From positions 310,001 to 374,000 of the forward strand of contig NZ_MAHX01000013.1 of the NCBI RefSeq assembly GCF_002023715.1: DNA of 64,000 nt, given 5' to 3'. The notes below the pieces were generated by a model, which had not been told where the DNA came from, made no database searches, and worked only from the letters and a program-made list of their open reading frames with translations. Each line of letters opens with the position of its first letter. The stretch's first letter is position 1. Shown here piece by piece: positions 1 to 7,787 of this stretch. This stretch comes from Elizabethkingia occulta. Lineage in GTDB: Bacteria; Bacteroidota; Bacteroidia; Flavobacteriales; Weeksellaceae. The position numbers were made by a program, and so were the translations under genes.

Positions 1-1951
1 CTTTATTGGTTTGGTTAGAGGATGCCACATTAAAATCAATCAGCACAAAACGTTCTCCTTTGTCCCAAATAATGTTTTGTGGTTTAATGTCTCGGTGCAA
101 AACAGGTTTTTCTTTGGACTGCATTGCTATCAAAGCCGAAAGAATTTCCTTACCTACTTGAAATATCTTATGAATAGGCAATTTGGCATCTGTACGTGTG
201 TAAATGCTTAAATTCTCCCCATCTAAGAATTCCATTACTGTAAAAAACTGCCCCGAAGCCGCTTCATCATTCCATTTGAATTGAACAATGTTGGGATGAT
301 TTAAATTGATTAATGCATCGTATTCGTCTTTTACAGAACTAAAATTTACACTTTCATTGAATAATTTCAAAGCATAAAAAGTGTCTTGAATACGGTGTTT
401 TACTTTGAATACTTTGGAATAACCGCCTTTGCCTAATGTTTTATGAATTGAATACGTTCCGATAGAATCGCCTTCTTTTAATTCTTCAAAAGTGGATGAT
501 TTTACAACAGGTGCAAGTACAGGAGCTACTTCTGCAATAGATTTGCTCTCTATGGCATTGGCAATAAAATCTTGTAAGGTTTCTATACTTTCTATTCGCT
601 TAAAATCATCTGTTAAAATGGTTTGTGAGCAGACCTCATCAATCCATTTAGGCAAATTGGAATTGATATGTGTTGGGAGTAAATCTGCTTTCAGTTTACC
701 TCCCATTTTATCCAAATCATAAGGCGTTTTGAATGGTTCTTTGTCTGTAAATAACCAATAGATTAATACGCCTAATGAATAAATATCCGAAACTGCACTA
801 GCATCATTCACCGTCAATTCCAAAGGGTGATAAGCTGTTGCGTTATTTTGATTGATGGTCGGCATAACGGTATATCCTTCCTCACTGTGATCAATGAAAT
901 AAGATTTACCAAAATTACCCAGATAAGCATATCCACTGCTCAAATAAATATTATCCGGATTGATATCTCTATGAAAAATACTTTCTTTATGTGCTTCTTT
1001 CAGTGCCACAATTACATTGTTAATGATATCAATCTTTTCTTTGAATGTAAAGGTTTTGACACGACCTTCTGAACGTAAGGAGTTTTCTTCTAAAAAGTCA
1101 GAAATTTCATAGAAGAGATGATTGACCTCGTCGATACGAAACTCTACATTTAAGATAAATGGTTTCGCTTTTAACTTATTGAGTGCGTGATATTGGTTCT
1201 TGACTTTATCTTCCCGTTTCTTCAGTTCTTCCGCAGATAAACCGCTTACTTGCAAAGCATATTCCTTAATTCTACGACGTACCGAAGTAACACCTTTGGG
1301 CTTTACTAGATATTCCGTAAAATTTGGTTCTTGCTGAATGATTTCCAACACTTCATAGCCCTCAATTTCTCTTTTTTGTTCGGGAGATTTCTTGGATTGC
1401 CGACCGATTAAGAATTGCATTATAGCTTGTTGAATTTCAGCAATATCATCTTCTAATTTCCCAATGCTGTACGGATCAGTAATAAAATCAATCAGTTTAT
1501 TATTCAGTCCGAAGGTAAGCTTTTGTGCTTCGTGCGAGATAACAGGCGGATAAGTATTCTCGTAAGAAAGCGTAAGCATATTTTGGATCCACGCTTTTCC
1601 CCAAGCAAAGTTGGCTTCTTTGAGTTTGGATGCTAATATCGCTGTTTTTTGTCGGCCGGTCTTAAGCGGATTAGGCATTTGCCTATCATTGAGATACCAG
1701 TAATGGTCATCGCCCTCAATACGTCCCTTCCAATCTTTGTTTTCAATATTATAAATTCCGTGTGGAGCTACGCAAATTAAATCGTATTCCCAGTATTGGG
1801 TACGATTGTTTTTGGGATTGGTAGAAGCAATCTCCACATTAGGAATTAAATAGTAATTATCGGGAAGATTTATCTCCAGATAATCCAACAATCTCTTTTC
1901 TCCGGCATTGACAACCGATTCGAAATAAGGTGGTTTTATGATACTTGCCAT
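1..1951 (-). CDS. NERD-domain double protein kinase, PglW-like (3' end outside window)
   Basis: About 650 residues are visible and the reading frame runs off the left edge. The start ATG is at 1951, overlapping the end of the specificity-subunit gene by 16 nt, so translation is probably coupled. The N-terminus looks like a NERD nuclease-related domain, with an acidic residue near 57 and an E-N-K near 70-72. A first kinase-like domain follows with HRDINPDN at 327, but it lacks a clear glycine loop and has NFG where DFG is expected, so it may be a pseudokinase. A second domain has an intact glycine loop (LGKGGYSKV, 506-514), a YALK lysine motif and HRDIKPQN at 619. NERD plus kinase is the architecture of PglW-type proteins of BREX type 2 and related defence systems. 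A signalling or regulatory role in the methylase operon is inferred. Confidence 0.85.
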   Translation of the reverse strand, partial: MASIIKPPYFESVVNAGEKRLLDYLEINLPDNYYLIPNVEIASTNPKNNRTQYWEYDLICVAPHGIYNIENKDWKGRIEGDDHYWYLNDRQMPNPLKTGRQKTAILASKLKEANFAWGKAWIQNMLTLSYENTYPPVISHEAQKLTFGLNNKLIDFITDPYSIGKLEDDIAEIQQAIMQFLIGRQSKKSPEQKREIEGYEVLEIIQQEPNFTEYLVKPKGVTSVRRRIKEYALQVSGLSAEELKKREDKVKNQYHALNKLKAKPFILNVEFRIDEVNHLFYEISDFLEENSLRSEGRVKTFTFKEKIDIINNVIVALKEAHKESIFHRDINPDNIYLSSGYAYLGNFGKSYFIDHSEEGYTVMPTINQNNATAYHPLELTVNDASAVSDIYSLGVLIYWLFTDKEPFKTPYDLDKMGGKLKADLLPTHINSNLPKWIDEVCSQTILTDDFKRIESIETLQDFIANAIESKSIAEVAPVLAPVVKSSTFEELKEGDSIGTYSIHKTLGKGGYSKVFKVKHRIQDTFYALKLFNESVNFSSVKDEYDALINLNHPNIVQFKWNDEAASGQFFTVMEFLDGENLSIYTRTDAKLPIHKIFQVGKEILSALIAMQSKEKPVLHRDIKPQNIIWDKGERFVLIDFNVASSNQTNK

Positions 1952-3312
1952 AGGTCAATTTCTTTTTCTATTAAAGCAATGGCTTGACTTTCAAGTTTAA
2001 AAGCGGCATCAAATTTAGTAGCAACAATTCTTGCAGTATTACCTATACTGTTACCGAGATCATCTGGTATAGGTACTAAAATTGAACAGAAATTATTCCA
2101 GTTTGCCCATTCGATAACAGATCCTGTTTTAAATTTTTGAATTAATTCTTGTCCGACCTTCGATTTAAGAAAAACATATAAATAACCTTCATCAATCTTA
2201 CTCTTATTAACACGAATCCTTACAATCTGTTGACTGGCGAAAACTCCTGTGTAAAAATTTTTATAACAGTATTCGGTTTTGCCTAATGTTCCAAAAGCTG
2301 AAACTAATACATCTCCATCTTTTGTTAAATTCTGTTCAATATTACGGGTTAAAGTTCGGCTCAATTGCTTTGTCAAATCCGGTTTTAACAATCCCAATGA
2401 TTGACCTGTAAATAAAGTTATACCTTTATTTACAAATGTTCTAGCCCTTAAATTTGAAATATTAACACTCTCACAAAGATCACCTAATAATGCATTATTT
2501 TTTGTTCTAATTTGGGATTCGATAAAGGTTTTATTGGGTAGATAGTAATCTGCTTCAAGTCTATTTTCATTAGTATATTTATCTCCATTTTTAATTGTTG
2601 AAATGTTGACTTTAAATGTTTTGGGAGCAGTCCTAAAATTATACTGATTTTCAATGTAATTTATCGCTTGCTTTAACAATCTATTTGCTTCAACTCTTAA
2701 TTTAGATGCCTCCACAATATAATCATGTATTTTTTGCTGTTGAATCTTAGATAAATTAGGTACAGGTAAATTTGCTAAAGTTTTAGGTTCAATTCTAGGA
2801 ACAACTGTTCCATAAATATAGGATTGAATATAATTATATGCTGTCGGAGAAGCTAGAAAAGCATAAATGTATCCATAGGGAAACTTAGAATTATCTGAAA
2901 TTACCCTTATAATATCTTGCGAACCTATAATTCCATCAAGGTCTTCATCTATTAATCTTACATTACCAACTGTACCTGCACAACTTACAAGGATTTGATT
3001 TGTCCTAAGTGTCATATCTTCCTGTCTAGGTGTATGTTTTTTGGATATGACTTTAGCTATTTCTAAAGGATTAGAATTCATCATATGTTGAGCAGAAATA
3101 TAAGGTAGACCAAACTCCTCTCTCTCAACAAATAACCGTCTGAATATTCCTCCGGTGTAAATGTCTTGAACAGCATGTTTCAATTCTACAAAAGGTCTTT
3201 TATTTTGGATAGCTTTATCTATCCTTTTTTTACCATAGTTTAGATGGTAATTAGGTTTCATTATTTTGGAACCATTTACAATATTCTTATTTGATACAGT
3301 TGCTATTTTCAT
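1936..3312 (-). CDS. hsdS: Type I restriction-modification specificity subunit (HsdS-like)
   Basis: This 458-aa protein has the two-repeat layout of type I specificity subunits: two target-recognition domains (about residues 35-230 and 265-445), each with the IGSQDIIRV or FASQQIVRI type strand and the YLYVFL type motif, followed by helical spacer regions. Such subunits choose the bipartite DNA sequence modified by the partner methylase. It starts inside the methylase gene (26-nt overlap) and ends inside the kinase gene (16-nt overlap), so the three are one translationally coupled unit. No restriction subunit (HsdR) is seen in the window; it could lie beyond the left edge or be replaced by the NERD-kinase and its partners. 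Confidence 0.85.
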   Translation of the reverse strand: MKIATVSNKNIVNGSKIMKPNYHLNYGKKRIDKAIQNKRPFVELKHAVQDIYTGGIFRRLFVEREEFGLPYISAQHMMNSNPLEIAKVISKKHTPRQEDMTLRTNQILVSCAGTVGNVRLIDEDLDGIIGSQDIIRVISDNSKFPYGYIYAFLASPTAYNYIQSYIYGTVVPRIEPKTLANLPVPNLSKIQQQKIHDYIVEASKLRVEANRLLKQAINYIENQYNFRTAPKTFKVNISTIKNGDKYTNENRLEADYYLPNKTFIESQIRTKNNALLGDLCESVNISNLRARTFVNKGITLFTGQSLGLLKPDLTKQLSRTLTRNIEQNLTKDGDVLVSAFGTLGKTEYCYKNFYTGVFASQQIVRIRVNKSKIDEGYLYVFLKSKVGQELIQKFKTGSVIEWANWNNFCSILVPIPDDLGNSIGNTARIVATKFDAAFKLESQAIALIEKEIDLWQVS

Positions 3313-5332
3313 TATATTTTGTATCGTTTAAAAAATTAAAGTAAGCTTGTGTGATCTTTGGCAAGTCATCATCTAATAGACGCTGTTTTTCAGTACGAGA
3401 TTTTACAACTGGTTTTCCGTCCTCTGGTCGGTATGCTACATATTTATTCTCTACTGGAAATATAACTTCAGCGCCATCTTCATCTCGTAAATATATCGGA
3501 TTCCCTCTTCGGTCTTTGCCTAATTTTTCGGCAATTGCCATAAACACATCATAATCTTCTTCTCCTTCGTGGGCAATGTTACGCTCATTGGCAGATTTCT
3601 TTTGTAGGAACAAAAGCGAAGCTTGTACACCCACTTGTGGCATAAAAGCTTCAACTGCTAAATCTACTGAAGCCAATATTTTAAACTTATCTAATATCCA
3701 TTCTCTAACAGGTAAGGTATTGGGATTACCTAAAATACCGTCAGGTAATACAATAGCCATTTTTCCGTCTTCTTTCAGAAAATTATAACAAGCTTCGATA
3801 AACAGTACTTCGGGAGCGTTTGAATACTTGGATAATTCATAATTAACAGCAATATCTTCATCTACTTTTACTTTAGCTCCAAAAGGAGGATTGGTAAATA
3901 TGATGTCGAATTTCTCTCTCGCACTGTTACCATACATTCCCTCATCATCTTTCATTGCTTTTAAACTCCTATTGATTGCTTTTTCAATTTTTTCAATTTC
4001 GGTAGGATGCTCCCAGTTAGGGTAAGCCAAAGAATTGACGTGAAAGATATTTGCGTGTCCGTCACCTGCCATGACCATATTCATTCGAGCCGCTTTCTTT
4101 AAATCAGGGTCAAAATCAAAACCGAATATGCTGTTTTTTGCATATTCACGAACTCTTTCGTTTACTTCATAGGTATTATATTTTGCAGCAAGTAAAACTT
4201 CATCCGTAATTTCCGGATATAGCTTTTCTGCTATTTGTTTGCGAACATGATCCAACACCATCACCAAAAATCCTCCCGACCCACAGGCAGGGTCAAGCAC
4301 TCGGGTATTTTCAGTTGGATTCATCATTTCTACCATCGCTTTGATGATGTTGCGAGGAGTAAAGAATTGACCAGCCTCTTGTTTCAGGGTATTACTTACA
4401 ATGGTTTCATAAGCCAAGCCTTTTACATCTACAGAAGCATCAAGAAAGGAGTATTTTGCCAATTCCCCTGCAATAAATGCAATTCCTTTGTCGGTTAATT
4501 CTATTGCTTCATTCCCATCAAATACATCAGAGAACGTTCCTTCTGTTTTTAGCTCTTCAAATATTTTCTTAATTCTATCAGCAACAGCTTTTCTACCTTC
4601 AGCGGTGTTTTGTTCTTTTACACCAACCCAAAAATAACGACGATAAGAAATACCATCTGGCTGAGGCATAAAACGCCTTTTCTCATCATACAATTTACAG
4701 AAAATAAGATAAAGCAGTTGCCAAAACGCATCTTTCTTTCGACCTTCATTTCCATAAATATAATCGTGAGAACGTTTAAAAACTTTGATTAAGGAATCGT
4801 TGGCAGGTTTACGGCTATGTGAGCGATCACCACGATTTAAATCATCTAAAGTTTCTCCAAACCCTGGAAAGTCGGATAAATCAGAAAAACTATCATAGCC
4901 AAAATCATCTTCCTCCCGTTGTAAATATTTGATATCTGTGCCGTTTGTCCATAAACCAAACTCACAACTAGCAACAGCTGCAAGTGTATTTTCTAAGGTG
5001 ATGATTACGCCTTTTTTCTTGTCGTTTTCTTTTATCTTTTCATCCTGCACGATAGCAATTCGAATAATAAAATCCTGATCGTGCGATTGACCTTTTTCAA
5101 AAATAGCTAGATCAATCTTTTGTTTTTTATTTTTCCCAGTGTCTGGATCAGTATAAATAATATTAAAATCCCGTTCCATATCAGTCAGATCAAAACCATA
5201 CTCTTCGTTGAGCATACGGATTATAGACTGTAGATTATTTTCTTGTGATGTAGCTTTTCGTGGTTTTTCTGTAAGAATGCACATCACTTGATTGTCTTCT
5301 AATATTTGTTCTTTTGTATTATTAGTTGTCAT
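3287..5332 (-). CDS. hsdM: N6-adenine DNA methyltransferase (HsdM-like)
   Basis: The protein contains AdoMet motif I (DPACGSGGF, about 347-355) and the N6-adenine catalytic motif NPPFG (about 481-485), preceded by the QEAGQFFTP signature of type I methylases. I use the ATG at 5332 (681 aa); a TTG 11 codons upstream would overlap the preceding gene. The first 150 residues look like the HsdR N-terminal fold (KIDLAIFEKG, then a -FGLWTNGTDIKYL strand) but without the usual ECK nuclease motif, having VQDEK there instead. The gene begins 2 nt after the nucleotidyltransferase gene and overlaps hsdS. It probably marks host DNA for self-recognition in a larger defence system. Confidence 0.88.
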   Translation of the reverse strand: MTTNNTKEQILEDNQVMCILTEKPRKATSQENNLQSIIRMLNEEYGFDLTDMERDFNIIYTDPDTGKNKKQKIDLAIFEKGQSHDQDFIIRIAIVQDEKIKENDKKKGVIITLENTLAAVASCEFGLWTNGTDIKYLQREEDDFGYDSFSDLSDFPGFGETLDDLNRGDRSHSRKPANDSLIKVFKRSHDYIYGNEGRKKDAFWQLLYLIFCKLYDEKRRFMPQPDGISYRRYFWVGVKEQNTAEGRKAVADRIKKIFEELKTEGTFSDVFDGNEAIELTDKGIAFIAGELAKYSFLDASVDVKGLAYETIVSNTLKQEAGQFFTPRNIIKAMVEMMNPTENTRVLDPACGSGGFLVMVLDHVRKQIAEKLYPEITDEVLLAAKYNTYEVNERVREYAKNSIFGFDFDPDLKKAARMNMVMAGDGHANIFHVNSLAYPNWEHPTEIEKIEKAINRSLKAMKDDEGMYGNSAREKFDIIFTNPPFGAKVKVDEDIAVNYELSKYSNAPEVLFIEACYNFLKEDGKMAIVLPDGILGNPNTLPVREWILDKFKILASVDLAVEAFMPQVGVQASLLFLQKKSANERNIAHEGEEDYDVFMAIAEKLGKDRRGNPIYLRDEDGAEVIFPVENKYVAYRPEDGKPVVKSRTEKQRLLDDDLPKITQAYFNFLNDTKYNENSNCIK

Positions 5333-5334
5333 TA

Positions 5335-6174
5335 TTATATTTTTTGGTTGAGGATTTGAAAACAATCCTGTATATCATCAAATTTTATATGATTTGTTTC
5401 TAGTATTTGGTTGAATAAAATACTGTTTTCAGCTGCTTGAAGTTCGGCTTCTATGATCGCTTTTAGCTTTGCTTTATTGACTTCATTGTCAGATAAGAGA
5501 ATATTGATATCAACACCTAACAGGGCTGCACCAGCTTTTGTAGTGGTAAAGTCTTCTATTTCATATACCTCTTTATAATGTTCTATAGCTGCTCTTTCTT
5601 CGTGAATATTTAGATAGTTTAAAAGAATAAACCCCATATCATCTGCATCTTTATTGCCTTTATGATGCCTGTCTTTCCAAGCAACCAATTTCAAAATAAA
5701 AATTCCTGCTAATGAAACAATATCAATTTCCAATGTGTCATCTATCTTAACCCTAACCAAATCCTTTTCTGCTTCTTCAAACCCCAATACGGTCATTGCA
5801 AAAGACTGATCAGGTGGCCAGAAGATTTTATCTTCAGCAGTTGTAATCCCGCCATAAGGAACTATATCCAACTGAAAATCTCTTAGATATAAAAATCGCT
5901 GCTGCTGCTTTGGATCTTTTTCAAAATCAGGAAGTTGTATTATTTCGTTTTCAATAGTTTTAAATTCCTCCCATTTATCCACAGCTATAGCAATATCTAT
6001 GTCTTGAGTTCTTCTACCGGACTTTTCTCCGTGAAGCTCCATAATGATATCCCGCGCTGTTGCCCCAATGACAAAAAATTTGATTCCCAATTTTTGAAAT
6101 ACAGGAATTAGCTCATCCAATAGTTTTTTTAATAATGGATGTTCCAGTTTTTCACTTGATATGTTATAATCCAT
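5335..6174 (-). CDS. AbiEii-like nucleotidyltransferase (type IV toxin family)
   Basis: This 279-aa protein has the nucleotidyltransferase signature of the AbiEii/AbiGii family: GATARD (37-42) followed by RTQDIDIAI with the metal-binding D58-I-D60 pair. It overlaps the upstream AbiEi-like gene by 11 nt and ends 2 nt before the methylase start. In AbiE systems the nucleotidyltransferase is the toxin and the preceding winged-helix protein the antitoxin and repressor. Whether it acts here as an independent toxin or as a regulatory part of the methylase-kinase operon cannot be told from sequence. Confidence 0.78.
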   Translation of the reverse strand: MDYNISSEKLEHPLLKKLLDELIPVFQKLGIKFFVIGATARDIIMELHGEKSGRRTQDIDIAIAVDKWEEFKTIENEIIQLPDFEKDPKQQQRFLYLRDFQLDIVPYGGITTAEDKIFWPPDQSFAMTVLGFEEAEKDLVRVKIDDTLEIDIVSLAGIFILKLVAWKDRHHKGNKDADDMGFILLNYLNIHEERAAIEHYKEVYEIEDFTTTKAGAALLGVDINILLSDNEVNKAKLKAIIEAELQAAENSILFNQILETNHIKFDDIQDCFQILNQKI

Positions 6175-7189
6175 TTTCTAGGATGATTTTAGCTGTTTCT
6201 ATATTTCTATTGTTTCCGGTTCCTAATAAATCAGCATATATGACTAAGGGAGGGGCAGTATATTCATTCTTCAAATGAAGGCTATCTGTCCAGAATTTAT
6301 TATACAATTCAATATTTCCTTCTTCGTCTGGGACAAGTTTCAGTTCTTTTGCAATTTTGCTTGTCTCTTCGTCCGTATATATGATATAATCTTTTGGTTT
6401 TAAATGACTAGTCAGAAGTTCTCCTCCTGGCTCTCCTCCGAAATAGAGTTTTAAATTTGTATTATTTATGATGCCATTGACATTAAATTCATTTCCTAGA
6501 GATCTCATCTTCCTCCTTAAAGAGCGGGGTTTTAATAATTCATTGTAGGCAATTACCCAGCGTTCAATGATTTCATCTTGATTTTTTAAAACTCTTTTGT
6601 TTCTTGTTTTTAACAAATAGTGATTTTCTTCCAGCTCCTTAAAGATATTACTTACAGATCCCAAAGCAATTCTTGTTTTTTCTGCCAATTCTCTATAAGA
6701 AAATTGCAACGTTTCAGGATTAGAAATAAGCAATAGAAGTAATTTTAGACCTGCTTCCTGAAATGCTCTGGTTTGGTTCGTTTTTTTATTGATTTTTGCT
6801 TTTCTGCCTTCTATGTATACAAAAAAATCCTTGGTCTTAATAAAGGCATTTCCAGATGCATCAAGATAATTGATGCTATTTTGTTTAAGCTCTTCTGTTG
6901 TTTTTTTAGTTAAATAATCAGCAATGACAATATTATTCTTTGAACTACTAATGTCCTTCAAAGCAGACATAATGATGCCGTAATTTGCATTTTTTGCATT
7001 CTTTTTAGCAATGCAATAAAAGGTCTCATTGTTAATTTGAAGCATCACATCATAGGTTTCCCTAACACTTGCAATAGTGATAGGAATCCCTGTTGTGTCT
7101 TCTAGGGAAGCAATAGCTTCATAAACAAAATCATTGTCTCTATACATTTCTTTGTTCAATAAAATTAAGTGTTCAGCAGGAATGAACAT
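6164..7189 (-). CDS. AbiEi-like winged-helix antitoxin/regulator
   Basis: This 341-aa protein has a winged-helix region around residues 155-190 (FSYRELAEKTRIALGSVSNIFKEL), as in AbiEi-type antitoxins and repressors, and a C-terminal half with the FGGEPGGELL and ADLLGTG motifs of this group. It is the first gene of the five-gene leftward operon. The ATG at 7189 lies immediately after a good -7 element on the minus strand (TATTTTTG, 7192-7199), so either the mRNA is nearly leaderless or translation starts at the Met 15 codons later (7147). TGAACA repeats around the promoter suggest autorepression. Confidence 0.75.
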   Translation of the reverse strand: MFIPAEHLILLNKEMYRDNDFVYEAIASLEDTTGIPITIASVRETYDVMLQINNETFYCIAKKNAKNANYGIIMSALKDISSSKNNIVIADYLTKKTTEELKQNSINYLDASGNAFIKTKDFFVYIEGRKAKINKKTNQTRAFQEAGLKLLLLLISNPETLQFSYRELAEKTRIALGSVSNIFKELEENHYLLKTRNKRVLKNQDEIIERWVIAYNELLKPRSLRRKMRSLGNEFNVNGIINNTNLKLYFGGEPGGELLTSHLKPKDYIIYTDEETSKIAKELKLVPDEEGNIELYNKFWTDSLHLKNEYTAPPLVIYADLLGTGNNRNIETAKIILENGL

Positions 7190-7243
7190 TCAAAAATAAT
7201 GAACAAAAATAGATTGAACAAATTTTTAGAAAAAAAATATGAT
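7153..7243 (-). promoter_or_regulatory. Promoter and candidate operator of the AbiEi-AbiEii-HsdMS-kinase operon
   Basis: On the minus strand a TTG is followed after 20 bp by TATTTTTG, matching the Bacteroidetes -33/-7 consensus. Five copies of the hexamer TGAACA or its complement TGTTCA lie at 7153-7158, 7170-7175, 7183-7188, 7200-7205 and 7215-7220, covering promoter and gene start. AbiEi antitoxins are known to bind repeats in their own promoter, so these are candidate operators. Confidence 0.5.
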
Positions 7244-7494
7244 GTTTAATATTATAGCTGTTATTTAAATTAACCTTCTTAACCCTCCTCTTTTCTCAGG
7301 TTCTTTCCGTTTTATTTTTTTTCATAAATATTTAAGTATGTATTTGATAATAAATCATTTGAAATATACACTTTAATTGCATATTAATACTTGAAGTGCA
7401 ATTTCTAAAGAATGGAATAGATAACATTTACTGATTTTTAGTAAAAAATACTATATACTCATTTGTAACATATTTGTACCATTTTTATCTAACT

Positions 7495-7601
7495 GATTGA
7501 TTATCACATTTAGTTATCTTCGAAGAAGTAAAATAATTATTGACGACTCAATAATAAACAATAGAGGACCGCTGTAAATTAATATTTTACAGCGGTTTTT
7601 T
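7495..7601 (+). ncRNA. Candidate short non-coding RNA with its own terminator
   Basis: A strong intrinsic terminator on the plus strand (stem 7568-7578 with 7586-7596, then a T-run to 7601) has no plus-strand gene upstream. About 50 bp before it lies TATCTTCG (near 7515-7522), close to the -7 consensus, though the -33 match is poor. The simplest reading is a transcript of about 75 nt. No known RNA family is recognised, and it could be a relic terminator. Confidence 0.3.
7568..7601 (+). terminator. Intrinsic terminator without an upstream gene
   Basis: An 11-bp perfect stem (ACCGCTGTAAA with its complement) and a short AT loop are followed by six T residues on the plus strand only. The flanking genes are both on the minus strand, so it serves neither. 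Confidence 0.75.
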
Positions 7602-7637
7602 GATATAGTAATTTTAGTTAGTGCTTGATTTTAATTA

Positions 7638-7692
7638 AATTTTATCAACATTTGAACTTTCTGATTGTGCGAAAGTGTTTATTGATAAAATT
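7638..7692. repeat. Nested inverted repeat downstream of the serine hydrolase gene
   Basis: An outer 11-bp perfect arm pair (7638-7648 with 7682-7692) encloses a second pair, ACTTTC with GAAAGT (7656-7661, 7671-7676). It lies about 95 bp past the minus-strand hydrolase stop and could stabilise or end that mRNA. There is no clear T-run. Confidence 0.45.
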
Positions 7693-7787
7693 AGCAGAAT
7701 GATTAGATTTAGTTTTTTTCATTTAGAATAATTGATTTCTAATTAATAAGACAGCTCAGAAAAATGTTTGTTACATCCAGTGACGTA

